DNA of 47,935 nucleotides from Nitrosomonas sp. (GCA_016721865.1 JADKHF010000027.1:1-47935), one strand, 5' to 3'. Numbered from the stretch's first letter, positions 11,044-19,881 are shown. The notes: generated by a model from the sequence alone, not told the origin. Made by a program: numbers and translations.

Positions 11044-11506
11044 ATGCAAATCCACTGGGTGATCCACAATCGTGCAATGGTGCCAATATTTATTGGATAG
11101 TTGTCTATTGGGTCAAACAGACGAACTCATTCAGCGCAACGGCACACCACTCGAACAAGCCGAGCGATTATTCAACAGCGTTTGTGGTGGCATGGCACGG
11201 CGGGAAAATGATCCCATTTTGAATTATGGCAATCAGGCAGCGCTGAATTTATGGGCTATGGATTGGCAGCAATTCACGCGGATACCGTCCCGCCTTACTG
11301 CTGAACCGGTCAATCGCGAAGAACGCGCGCGTATGTTGGAACAAGCCAGAACGCAAGGCTATATTTCTGATTACCGTGGCGTGAGAATTTCCAGTATTGG
11401 GAAACGCTTTCTGGTTGATCAAGCGATCATCTGGAATATTCACAAACCCGATGGCACCGCAGTTGGACAAGGCGCTACATTTTCCACCTGGAAGTATTTG
11501 AGCTGA
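11044..11506 (+). CDS. MEKHLA-domain protein
   Basis: The frame from 11072 reads about 144 residues. Its pattern (LLDSCLLGQTDELIQ, AERLFN, NDPILNYGNQAALNLW, FTRIPSRLTAEPVNREER, GRRF-like GKRFLVDQAIIWN, GATFSTW) is that of the MEKHLA domain, a PAS-like fold found in bacteria and plants with no firm molecular role. The N-terminus is uncertain; the upstream frame suggests a missing base near 11090-11110. It stands alone, just before a tRNA gene. Confidence 0.75.
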
Positions 11507-11588
11507 GTTATAGTTCTGAGGGGATACAAAACAAATTTGCCCGAAACTCAGATCTGGTTTATTCTTTGCCCCCGGATTATATAAGACT

Positions 11589-11684
11589 GGAGAAGTGACC
11601 GAAAGAGCGGCTTAAGGTGCACGCCTGGAAAGCGTGTGTACGGCTCAAACCGTACCGCGGGTTCGAATCCCGCCTTCTCCGCCA
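11589..11684 (+). tRNA. tRNA-Ser (anticodon GGA)
   Basis: The acceptor arm GGAGAAG at 11589-11595 pairs with CTTCTCC at 11674-11680, followed by G and an encoded CCA. The anticodon arm is CACGC-CTGGAAA-GCGTG, giving anticodon GGA (reads UCC). The long variable arm (GTACGG / CCGTAC) is typical of serine tRNA, and the T arm GCGGGTTCGAATCCCGC is intact. It is a possible integration site for the island that follows, but no duplicate of its 3' end was seen downstream. Confidence 0.96.
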
Positions 11685-11989
11685 CGGATATAGTATTCAT
11701 GCGGTTTTTAAGCATATCACATATAAATTACCATCAACTATCCCATCAAAAAGATTTTGATTTAATCGTCTTATTTTGAGGATAGTGCAAGTAACTACCA
11801 GATCACAGTCTTATATCAGTAATAACCTTAGAGTATGCCACATACGATTTATAACCACTTATATGCCGGATATCCAGTGGCGATTATTGAATTGTAATTG
11901 AAATCCTTATTAGGGCACACTTACTATGGCAATAATTGCCATTTTATTATTAATTACACATTAAGTGGCAAGATAAGGAGGGTTTACCT
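11685..11989 (+). promoter_or_regulatory. Gap upstream of parDE with a palindromic operator candidate
   Basis: This 305-base gap has no gene. It holds a perfect palindrome, ATGGCAAT-A-ATTGCCAT at 11926-11942, about 50 bases before the parD start. ParD-type antitoxins repress their own promoter by binding such sites, so this is the natural operator candidate. The ribosome site AAGGAGG lies just before the parD ATG at 11990. Confidence 0.55.
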
Positions 11990-12250
11990 ATGCAAAGTAT
12001 GAATATTTCTCTGCCTGATCCCTTGAAACAATTCGTGGATGGGCAGATCGCCCAGGGCCGTTACAGCAGTGCCAGCGAATATGTGCGCGAATTGATCCGC
12101 GCTGATGAGAAACGCAAAACGGAAGAACAGCTTGAAGCTAAGTTGCTGGAAGGATTGAGTGGCCCAGAAAGCGAACTAACATCGGCGGATTGGAGTGATA
12201 TTCGCAAAGAAGCCTTAGCCAAGCTGGAAGCACGAAAGAAACAACGCTGA
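11990..12250 (+). CDS. parD: ParD-type antitoxin
   Basis: 86 residues. The N-terminal ribbon-helix-helix (MNISLPDPLKQFVDGQIAQG, then YSSASEYVRELIR) is typical of the ParD / CC2985 family, and the acidic C-terminal half is the toxin-binding region. It neutralises ParE and represses the operon. AAGGAGG precedes the ATG, and its stop overlaps the toxin start (TGATG). Confidence 0.95.
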   Translation: MQSMNISLPDPLKQFVDGQIAQGRYSSASEYVRELIRADEKRKTEEQLEAKLLEGLSGPESELTSADWSDIRKEALAKLEARKKQR

Positions 12251-12569
12251 TGCCTAAAATCTATCAACGCGCAGCAGCCAAGCGCGATCTGGTAGAGCAT
12301 TTCGTTTATCTTGCGGAAAATGCGAACTTAGAGACAGCTGAACGCTTTCTGATACAGGCAGAGGCCAGCTTCAATGTTCTGGCTGAACAACCCTGGTCGG
12401 TGCACCATTAACGCTGCACGATCCAGCACTAGCGGGCATGCGCAAATGGCGAGTTAAAGACTTCGACAATCACCTGATCTTCTATCTACCACATCATGAC
12501 GGTATATCGGTCGTGCGTGTATTGCATGCGGCACGTAACTGGTGGAATTTGTTGGGGATCGAACCTTAG
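12250..12569 (+). CDS. parE: ParE-type toxin, one frameshift
   Basis: RelE/ParE-superfamily toxin; members of this family poison DNA gyrase. The N-terminus (PKIYQRAAAKRDLVEHFVYL and AENANLETAERFL) and C-terminus (MRKWRVKDFDNHLIFYLP, VVRVLHAARNWWNLL) match the family. The two halves are in different frames. One extra G in CCCTGG near 12393 would restore QPWVGAPLTLHDPALAG and give a normal protein of about 106 residues. Either the toxin was inactivated or a base was missed. Confidence 0.88.
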
Positions 12570-12995
12570 TCGAGTAGTGGGGCGATACATAAAACCGCTG
12601 TCGGCCATGCATCAAGAGTAGGAAAACAACGATTACCAGCCTTCTGGAACAATTCCCCAAAATAGTGATCTGTAACAGCGCTCCATTTCCCCCTCAACTA
12701 GCGATAAAATAAATTATCGCTGGCCAGCATGCCAGAAGAACCACTTAACCTGTTAACTATAAATGAATTTATCCGCCTAATTGTACTAATATTTGATTAC
12801 CGGAATCCTGACAGGAACTAAGCATATTCATTTTCTAATGAAGTGGGCACGCCACAGAACACCGCACCACATGTTGCGGCCAACAACCTCAATATTTATC
12901 TAAAGCTGAAACCGAATGAGGCCAAGAATATCGGGCCATGGCTAGAACAACGATAAAGCCATGGCCCGATGTGTTTATACTACTGCGATCAATAG
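12570..12995. other. Hairpin-rich gap downstream of the phage-type rep gene
   Basis: No gene is visible in these 426 bases. There are two clear hairpins: AGCGATAA / TTATCGCT at 12700-12721 (loop of six) and a 14-bp perfect stem at 12930-12970 described separately. A gene II/X-type replicon would need an origin near its rep gene, and this is the obvious place to look. Confidence 0.4.
12930..12970. repeat. 14-bp perfect inverted repeat beside rep
   Basis: ATCGGGCCATGGCT at 12930-12943 and its exact complement at 12957-12970 enclose 13 bases. It starts 26 bases past the rep stop. No T run follows on the rep strand, so it is not a textbook terminator. Alternatives are a rolling-circle origin hairpin or a recombination site. 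Confidence 0.6.
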
Positions 12996-14307
12996 CTATA
13001 CTGGAACCAATTCAGCTTTAACCATCCATTCAGGTGCCTCTTTAATCGACGTCTTGGGCGATATTACTGTTTTTAGTGGAATCACAGTACCCTTTGGCTG
13101 ATTAGGGCACAGTAGATCAATACCCAGTTTCTTGAAGTCGCTACGATGGCGCTGGAGTGTGCGTTTTGGATATATATCCGTTAACTCAACACCCGATTTA
13201 TGTAATGCCAATACAGCACGTAACCGGCTAGGCAACTTCGATAACTCCTTTTTTGTCACGAGGCCAGAAGTAACAGAAAATAGTTTAATCTTTTCACGAA
13301 GATATTGCCTAATCACCTTCTCCGCAGTTTGATCATCCCATGCACTCACTTTGTCTAATCCAAGCTTACGCAACTCACGCGCCTGCAACCTAAGTTCAAT
13401 ACGAAGTATAGTCCCGCATTCCTCAAGTAGCTTGTCTCTTTCGGGTAGAGTCACAAAGCGTTTCTGCTGACGCATTTGCGGCCCTTTTGCATAGAAGCTA
13501 ATGGAGAATTCCTTGCCGTTTTTAGGTGCCCAATACACTGTCGTGCCATTTGTGCGCGTTGAACCACGCTGTTCCTCCAGTTGGCGGCGGATTTGTCTGA
13601 GTGTGCTAATAGCTTCCGCTTCGCTACCAACTCTAATGTTGATAGCCAGATCGACACGTTCCAGGTAAATATCGCCTTCCAGCCATTTTTTCCGCTGGGC
13701 TTTAGTCGACTTTAACCCTAACTTCAGGCGTACAGCCTTAAGACTTTCATAAGTAGCGGTCTGCATATCTGATGCAGTGTAGACATTCTGGCCATGCAAA
13801 TATGCGTATGGAGATCCGCTAATTGAGAGCACTTTTCCAGAGTCTTTAGTCCTGACTGCCAGTGTGTGAGTGCCATATTTGCCGGGAATAAGTACTCGAT
13901 TCTGGTAAGTATTCCGAATCTCACCATCTTCACTGATTACCACGGCTTTACTTGTATTAGGAAGGTTGAAACTATCCTCTTTATCCTCTTTAACAGAGAA
14001 CACAACCGTATCAATATTGACCCATAGGGCAGATTTACTTGCCGTAATTGGCCGCTTAGTCTTGTCCGATTTGTTTACCTTTCTTGATATGCCCGGCTTA
14101 TTTGTCTTTGATGGATTGCTCTGACTATTTTGCCTATTTGGCCCAGTCGCCTTAGTTGGTTCTTTCAGCTTTATTGGCTTAGCTGATTTATCAGGGCCTA
14201 TTTGACCCTTTAGACCCTATTAACTGTGTTGATTTACCTATCCCACCTGTTTTACTCGGTCTACTGGGTCTATGTGGCCTATTGGATCTATTTATTTGCT
14301 TGGTCAT
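12996..14307 (-). CDS. Phage/plasmid replication initiator, gene II/X type
   Basis: The open frame from the GTG at 14003 gives 335 residues with LEGDIYLERVDLAINIRV, TTVYWAPKNGKEFSISFYAKGPQ and ILRIELRLQARELRKLGL. These match the replication-initiation proteins of filamentous phages and related plasmids, which nick one strand for rolling-circle replication. The frame is open upstream, and removing one C from the CCC run at 14195-14197 links it to an ATG at 14307. This adds about 100 residues rich in Lys, Pro, Ser and Asn (RSNRPHRPSRPSKTGG...) before the domain start (ALWVNIDTVVFSVKED). The ATG is preceded by AGGA. I think the long form is the real one, about 436 residues. Convergent with nothing; alpA lies upstream on the same strand. 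Confidence 0.8.
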
Positions 14308-14535
14308 GTCTATGTTATCCTATTGATTATCAGCTGATCTCTTGTGTTAAATTGAGATATAGAGTGATGTGTTACATATATGTATTGATGTTTCACATCA
14401 CCCCCACTGAATAAATGTTTAAATAAAGTAATTTTGCTCAATGGCGATCTGTCACTATGCCGGTTTGGCACCGTCAATTTCTTTGTGACAAATTGTCGCC
14501 ATCTTTTAGCTATTAGAAAAACACCCTGTTTCGCG
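14308..14535. promoter_or_regulatory. alpA-rep gap with inverted repeat
   Basis: This 228-base AT-rich gap contains GTGATGTG at 14364-14371 and its complement CACATCAC at 14394-14401, separated by 22 bases that include TACATATATGTA, itself a palindrome. It is a candidate operator or structured leader for rep. Confidence 0.4.
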
Positions 14536-14724
14536 TTAATTCTTTTGCGAAACCACAGCCCTCTCTTCTAGCCATTTACATAGTTCATCTTCGAAATACC
14601 CCACAGATCGTGGTCCCAGATTCACCTGCCGCACGAATTCATTGTTTTTTCGAAGCCGGTGTATGGTTGATCTAGAGACTCCGGAAATTTCAATGACTTG
14701 CTTCATACGAAGAATTCTTCGCAT
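14536..14724 (-). CDS. AlpA-family DNA-binding protein
   Basis: 62 residues with an AlpA/MerR-like helix-turn-helix: MKQVIEISGVSRSTIHRLRK, then FVRQVNLGPRSVGYFEDELCKWLEERA. Such proteins act as excisionases or activators in prophages and integrative elements. The N-terminal MRRILRMKQ has two candidate starts (14724 and 14706). It sits upstream of rep on the same strand, and probably controls the element. Confidence 0.85.
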   Translation of the reverse strand: MRRILRMKQVIEISGVSRSTIHRLRKNNEFVRQVNLGPRSVGYFEDELCKWLEERAVVSQKN

Positions 14725-14789
14725 ATAAATACCCCCACATCAATTTGTTAACGATAGAGATGAGTTTTTTCATCCACGCTTGCAACAGA

Positions 14790-14801
14790 ATTGACGTCAA
14801 T
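14790..14801. promoter_or_regulatory. Palindrome ATTGACGTCAAT upstream of alpA
   Basis: A perfect 12-base palindrome 66 bases upstream of the alpA start. Its size and place suit a repressor or activator site controlling alpA. By eye only. Confidence 0.4.
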
Positions 14802-14838
14802 GTGACGATTTATTCTCTTGCCTAATCGAATTAGGAAA

Positions 14839-15006
14839 ATGGAATTGATATTTGGTGATTTTGAAAATCACAACAAGAAAAATGTGATAAGATATTGTTA
14901 TATCGACTTTAATATGAATAATAAAATTACCATGCAATTTCTTAAGGATAATGATTTGATACTGCCGCAGAATGGGTTTTTAGAAAAGTTTACGAAATTA
15001 GAATGA
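14839..15006 (+). CDS. Hypothetical small protein
   Basis: About 55 residues from ATG at 14839 (MELIFGDFENHNKKN and NDLILPQNGFLEKF). Not recognised. AGGA lies a few bases before the ATG, a weak but possible ribosome site. The AT-rich codon use matches the neighbouring island gene. It could be a real small gene or chance. Confidence 0.35.
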   Translation: MELIFGDFENHNKKNVIRYCYIDFNMNNKITMQFLKDNDLILPQNGFLEKFTKLE

Positions 15007-15244
15007 TGCAAATATTTTTTGCAATCAAATTTTATTTCCTTCAAATAAGTTGTTTAACTATTTGTTTATTAATAAGTAAATAGAAATAATAAAATTTATA
15101 AATTTGGTAATTTATGGCAATAATTATCTCGAATGTTTTATCCAAGAGAGTCATTGATAATTAATAAATGTTAATTAACATACTAATTATTCGATATTTA
15201 TATAATTAATAGAAATTACTTTTGAGGTAATTCAAAAGCAAACC
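15007..15244 (+). promoter_or_regulatory. AT-rich leader of the split island gene
   Basis: Very AT-rich. It contains the perfect palindrome TGTTAATTAACA at 15169-15180 within a TTAATAAATGTTAATTAACA tract. It is a likely promoter and operator region for the gene that starts at 15245; the ribosome site TTTTGAGGTAA lies at 15221-15231. Confidence 0.4.
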
Positions 15245-15921
15245 ATGAATCGCGATGATGAAGATAAAAAGAAAGAAGAAATTAGATTAAAAAGGAAATC
15301 TAATTCCTTGCGTAAAATTGTCTTGGAAGCCCGGCAGCGCTGGGAGGAAAGTATTAAGAAAAATATTCTCTTTTGTTATATTGATAAAGGAGAATCTGAA
15401 CGAAGTCCACAAAAAACCATTTATTTTATTCGCCCTGGAATCAACTGGAATAAAGTAAAAAAGGAACGCGAAAAACTGGAAGCGAGAATAGCCAGGACAG
15501 ATAAAAGAGTGCTTGGTTCTTCACGTTCTTTGTGGCTGCCTACCGTCATAGAAAACGCAGAGAAAATTACAATCAGCATTTATGATGCGGCATCTACAAA
15601 AAATATATCTTTAGATAAGGCTCAGGAGTTTCTGGCAAAAGCCAAATTAGAGGGGGTAATTGATAAGGAAGCTGTGATTGATACAAGCAAGAAATACTTT
15701 ATTAGAGCGCAGACAGGAAGAGGGCATGAAATCACTGTAGAGACTTTGCGTGAATCCGAATCTGTTAAGCATACTTGTACAAATTGGTTAATTTGCCTGT
15801 GCTCTCGGAAAATGCTCCCTATTCTTGAGAGAAATCGAGTCAGATCCAAAGAGCCAGAAGATCGTGAAATAAATCTTGTTTGCTCACACGAAAAAAAGAA
15901 ACTATATTTCCATTTAACTAG

Positions 15922-16751
15922 GGGGCGTTAACAATTAACGTAATTTCTGCAATAATTTACCAATAGATTGAATATGAAGGTGAATTAATGATGATCAGGA
16001 ATGTGTTGATTGATGAGCAGTGGAAACGAATAGAACCCTTGTTGTCGGGCAAACCCAGTGATTGCGGGGTAACAGGGAGAAATAACCGCTTGTTCCTGGA
16101 AGCCGTACTGTGGGTTTGCCGCACAGGCGCACCATGGCGCGATCTGCCAGAAGCTCTGGGGAGCTGGCATACCGTGTACACACGTTATAATCGATGGTCT
16201 AAAAAAGGGCCGTTGGGAAGCGATATTCAAGACCTTATCAGAGGCCAGCGACTTTGAATATTTAATGATCGACGGTTCGATTGTTCGACTGCATCAGCAT
16301 GGTGCTCCCCAAAAAACAACAGGAAGAGGCGATTGGGAAATCAAGAGGCGGTCTGAGTACCAAAATACATGCAGCAGTTGATGCTCTGGGCAATCCTGTT
16401 AGACTGCGACTGACAGAAGGACAAGCCTCGGAGTACGGCCAGGCAAACGCACTGATTGAGCAGATTCAAGCCGATTATATTTTGGCGGACAAAGGCTATG
16501 ACGGTGACGAGCTTATTAATAACATTGAAGCGTCAGGTGCAGTAGCGGTAATTCCTCCTCGACAAAACCGTATAGTTCAGCGGGAGTATGATCGAGAAAT
16601 TTATAAAGAACGAAACCTGGTCGAACGCCTGTTTCAGAAGCTAAGCAATTTCGCCGAATTGCAACACGGTATGAACGATTAAAACGAAACTATCAAGCCA
16701 TGCTATATTTGGCTAGCTCGATGATATGGCTGGCTTAATTGTTAACGCCCC
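15922..16751 (+). mobile_element. IS5-family insertion sequence (IS427-like), 830 bp
   Basis: Inverted ends GGGGCGTTAACAATTA (left) and TAATTGTTAACGCCCC (right) match perfectly. Both sides carry CTAG (15918-15921 and 16752-16755), the target duplication expected for this family. The single transposase locus is split into two overlapping frames. It sits directly against the older element that begins at 16755, whose first G is part of the CTAG target. Confidence 0.92.
15988..16682 (+). CDS. IS5-family transposase, two-frame (orfA/orfB)
   Basis: DDE transposase. The N-terminal part (IRNVLIDEQWKRIEPLLSG, then GRNNRLFLEAVLWVCRTGAPWRDLPEALGSW in full) ends at 16257. The middle (WEAIFKTLSE, FEYLMIDGSIVRLHQHG) is in another frame. 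The C-terminal part (IGKSRGGLSTKIHAAVDALGNP, then ILADKGYDGDELI and NLVERLFQKLSNFAELQ) carries the second Asp and the Glu of the catalytic triad. Shifts are near 16207 (AAAAAAGGG) and 16308 (CCCCAAAAAA). The second is a natural slippery site and this family often uses programmed shifting there; the first may be an error. Confidence 0.9.
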
Positions 16752-16754
16752 CTA

Positions 16755-17525
16755 GGGTCTGTTGACATTTCACATAGGTAGCCACAGATAATCACAAGCC
16801 AAGGCAACTATACTTTCGTAATTTCTCTTCAGTTTGTCATATCGTGTTGCCACTGCGCGATACTGCTTTAATCGCGCAAAAGCGTTTTCCACCAAATGCC
16901 GATATTTATACAAACCCCAATCCATGTCTGCATTACCTTTCAATCAATTGCGCTTTCTTGGTATTACAGGCCTGGCTCCTTTCTTTGTTATCTGCTCCCG
17001 AATACAACCACTGTCATAGCCTTTGTCCGCTACAATCGCTTCCGCGTCAGGTACCTGGCAATCAAATCGGGTGCTGCAGAACAATCATTGACTTCTCCGC
17101 CGGTGATCTCAAACTCAACTGGCAAGCCATAACTATCAACCGCCAGATGAATCTTCGTGGTATTCCCTGCACGGCTTTTTTCCGATGGCCTGCGGCTTCT
17201 TACCAACCGCTCCCGCACTATGCTGATGCGCTTTAACGTAGCTGCCATCAATAAATTCCCATTCACAATCTGGATCAATGATCAACGCAAGTCTCTCCAC
17301 GGACAACCAACCCGCATTCGATACAGCATTCCTTCTACCGTCATGCGCAAATTGCGCTTGTTATAAATGGCTTCTTGAAGAAGAATCTTCTACAGCTTCG
17401 ACCAAAACTCATCACTGAGCATCAAGCAGGGCATCGCAAACTCGTTTTATTGGTGGTATAGGAACCTCAATACTACGAGTTTGTCTATATTTATTAAATG
17501 ATTACTGCAAAATGTCAACAGACCC
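16755..17525 (-). mobile_element. IS5-family insertion sequence (IS1031-like), 771 bp
   Basis: Perfect inverted ends GGGTCTGTTGACATTT at 16755-16770 and 17510-17525 (complement). Flanking TA at 16753-16754 and 17526-17527 is the 2-base duplication. This element interrupted the 15245-18210 gene first, because the later element used the CTAG that its arrival created. Confidence 0.92.
16790..17437 (-). pseudogene. IS5-family transposase, degraded
   Basis: Read leftward from about 17437: MLSDEFWSKL, then a TAG stop, then KILLQEAIYNKRNLRMTVE and MLYRMRVGCPWRDL, a shift, the piece KSRAGNTTKIHLAVDSYGLP with ITGGEVNDCSAAPDLIARYL, then further shifts through a piece like GYDSG and a C-terminal VENAFARLK. 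At least one in-frame stop and four shifts. Either inactive or poorly sequenced; the intact inverted ends suggest it is not very old. Confidence 0.8.
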
Positions 17526-18320
17526 TAATGATAAAACTTTACGAAACCAGAATTATGCTGTTGAAGTAGCAAAGTATGAGGTAGGCAATACTGAAAGTTT
17601 GACAGAAAAATGGATTCATTCCAGAACTAAAGAGTTAGGCATACCTATTAGCGCAGAATCTATAAAGCTATTAATAGAAGCGGCTGCTGATTCTGTTCTT
17701 AAAACAATACGAACCGAACGAACAAAACAAGGAATTGTTGCAGGTCAAATTTTAGCTTCTCTATACCTAATGGATAGGTTCGAATTGGAAGAACCCAGTT
17801 TGAACAAAGCGATTTTCATTGCTAAAGAATATGCCAAAAAGGCTAAATATGGCGATGGTTCCAAAATGCCTGCTGAATCCAAGATTAAAGACTATTGGAA
17901 GGAATATATGCCGGTAGCGTATTTCTGGGCTGCACTGGAGATTAATCGAGTCTATTCTTTTGTTCCCGATCAATCTGATTGTTTCTCTGATAAAGGATTT
18001 TCTCAATTTCTTCAAGTGGCTGCTGGCATTTATGACTTTGGAATTAAATTCATTCCTAAGCGAGCCAAACCCAAAAAGCCAATTATTGATGCTGAAAAAT
18101 GTTGGATATTGGATAGAAATATCGAACCATTACACTTGATCTCAGACATCAAACCTGACAAGTTAATAAAAAAACTTAAAAAATACAAAGCACCTCAAAC
18201 AATTATGTAGCCTGCATTTGCATGCTTTAGAGACTAGGTTACGAATTCGTGCCCCAGTTTGCGCAGTCATTTTTAGTGTTAATAATGGGAACCCTTGCAA
18301 TTAACCAAGGAGTGCCTGTT

Positions 18321-18557
18321 ATGCCAAAACACAATCAAAAATTACCTACACCTGCAATTTTGCCAGCTATGGGCAAAAGTCGGTTTAAAGATTTAGCTCC
18401 GTTCTGCCCTATTTCCCGGGAAAAATTCAGACAATTGTCATTGGAAGGCCGCCGTGCACCACAGCCTGAGCGGTTAGGCATACGCTGCACATATTATGAC
18501 AATGCTGAGCTTCATAGGTGGCTTGCTGACCCGATCAATTATCGGGTGGAGGGCTAG
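18321..18557 (+). CDS. AlpA-like DNA-binding protein
   Basis: From ATG at 18321 (after AAGGAGTG) it gives 78 residues: FKDLAPFCPISREKFRQLSLEGRRAPQPERLG and DNAELHRWLADP. This is a winged-helix excisionase-like domain of the AlpA type that often precedes primase genes in prophages and integrative elements. The stop is five bases before the next ATG, so it is in an operon with the primase. Confidence 0.75.
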   Translation: MPKHNQKLPTPAILPAMGKSRFKDLAPFCPISREKFRQLSLEGRRAPQPERLGIRCTYYDNAELHRWLADPINYRVEG

Positions 18558-18561
18558 AATA

Positions 18562-19217
18562 ATGACTTCAGAAAATAAAAACGCCTTGTGGGAGCAAGGC
18601 GCAAGTAAAACATTTCCTTCAACAAATTCAGACGTTTGTTATACAACTTTTGACATAGAATCGCAATTCCGCCAAGCGATGCAAGCCGCCGGGATTCATT
18701 ATTCTGGCGAGATTAATGCTGATAGCAGACTTCACAGATTCCATATCGAGGGACACAAGCGCGGCAGCAAAAACGGAGCATATGTTTTTCATGCTGATAA
18801 ATTCCCAGCAGGCTGGTTCATGGATTACAAATCTGGATTATCACAAACATGGAAAAGTTCATCCGATTTTCGTATTTCTCATGATCTTCTCAAACAAATT
18901 AATGAAGCAAAACAGCAGCGTGAAACAGAGTTACGCCAAAATCATGAAGCGGCAGCAAACAAGGCTAAATATATCTGGAGTAAATCAAATCCAGCTACTC
19001 ACCAAGAAGACCATGCTTATTTAGTCAAGAAGCGTATTCAACCGCTTGGCGCAAGAATTAGCAGTCAATCTTTAGTAATCCCATTGAGGGATGAAAGCAA
19101 AAAGATAATCAATCTGCAATTTATAGATGCAGATTGTCTCGCGTCAATTATCTTGACCACTTTGGAGACAATTATGATGGCCGATTCTTTGATGATGAAT
19201 GTCTAAACTTGAGCTAA
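18562..19217 (+). CDS. Primase-like protein, truncated C-terminus
   Basis: About 213 residues. The N-terminal module (FRQAMQAAGIHYSGEI, then LHRFHIEGHKRGSKNGAY and GWFMDYKSGLSQTW), a long charged helix (NEAKQQRETELRQNHEAAANKAKYIW), and DHAYLVKKRIQPLGARISSQSLVIPLRDESK with INLQFIDAD are those of the primase/TOPRIM proteins of mobile elements. These continue for several hundred residues beyond this point, but here the gene stops at 19206 after an unrelated tail. In a second frame the tail reads NYLDHFGDNYDGRFFDDECLNLS, ending at 19217. The right border of the island is probably near 19140-19220. Confidence 0.75.
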
Positions 19218-19227
19218 AATAAGAAAA

Positions 19228-19881
19228 TCATTTTTCCGCCAGAAAATGTTCAACCATTGCCTGTTTATAATCGATCTGTCCAAACGAAACATCTTTTAAT
19301 TGCCCCTTGCGATCGAACAATATACAAGATGGTGTTCCTTGCAGCGCAAAGCGCTCGAAAGTTTCAGCTTTCATAGATTTTTGTTTCAAATACTGTCTGA
19401 CTTGCTGCGACACAGATTTTTTTTGTTCATCGTTAAATTTTTCAAATTCAGGCAGAAATTCGCGTGCATAACGCAAAACTCGTTCATCAGTAACAGGCTC
19501 GATTTCCGCAACGACGCGGTCCATGCCCACAGCGAAAGGTATTTTCCAAGGCAGCTTGCCTTGCGATAATATGCCATGTTGATTCAGCGCCTTAAAGGTC
19601 TCACCGATCACTTCGCCCGTTGTGATTAATTTCTGCAAATTCTCGAGTGTATTTTTATCATAATCTTCAAATGCAGTAGCCAGGCCGATCACGATCAATC
19701 CATGTTGCTGGTATCTTTCATGCAGATCAATTGCCCTGGGTAATGAATAAATAAAACAACCTGGGCAATTAACTTGAAAAACTTCTATCAATACGACCGA
19801 ACCAACCAGGTCGCTTAAAGAAACAGGTCCGCCTTGCACCCAAGTATCAACGGTAATATCAGAAAGTAAGTGATTATTCAT
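19228..19881 (-). CDS. Thioredoxin-fold (TlpA/redoxin-type) protein
   Basis: About 217 residues starting MNNHLLSDITVDTWV at 19881 (an upstream start at 19905 is also open). VVLIEVFQVNCPGCFIYSLP holds the CxxC, and LQGTPSCILFDRKGQLKD holds the cis-Pro region. The long insert between them (about residues 70-160) is unusual for TlpA but known in redoxin-like proteins. No clear signal peptide, so it is probably cytoplasmic. Convergent with the truncated primase. Confidence 0.8.
   Translation of the reverse strand: MNNHLLSDITVDTWVQGGPVSLSDLVGSVVLIEVFQVNCPGCFIYSLPRAIDLHERYQQHGLIVIGLATAFEDYDKNTLENLQKLITTGEVIGETFKALNQHGILSQGKLPWKIPFAVGMDRVVAEIEPVTDERVLRYAREFLPEFEKFNDEQKKSVSQQVRQYLKQKSMKAETFERFALQGTPSCILFDRKGQLKDVSFGQIDYKQAMVEHFLAEK

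Larger units (their letters stand above)
15245..18210 (+). pseudogene. Unknown 452-residue gene split by two insertion sequences
   Basis: The left part (15245-15920) and right part (17528-18210) are one frame once both insertion sequences and one TA copy are removed: the join reads FHL-T-NDKTLRNQNYAVEV. The total is 1359 bases, exactly 453 codons with stop. The left half is basic and charged at the N-terminus (DKKKEEIRLKRKS, KVKKEREKLEARIARTDKR) and has a domain around SLWLPTVIENAEKITISIYDAASTKN. The right half is mostly helical (IKLLIEAAADSVLKTIRTERTK, KDYWKEYMPVAYFWAALEINRVY). I do not recognise it. The stretch at about 15770-15830 (TNWLICLCSRKML) reads oddly and may hide a pair of shifts. 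It is followed by alpA-like and primase genes. Confidence 0.75.

Noticed and set aside
10962..11222. 86-codon plus-strand frame as a separate gene
   Set aside because: It overlaps the MEKHLA gene in another frame and has no motif; at most its start region contributes the true N-terminus.
16207..16320. Both transposase shifts as programmed frameshifting
   Set aside because: Elements of this family use one slippery site; the CCCCAAAAAA site fits, but the AAAAAAGGG site is more likely an error, given the error pattern of the window.
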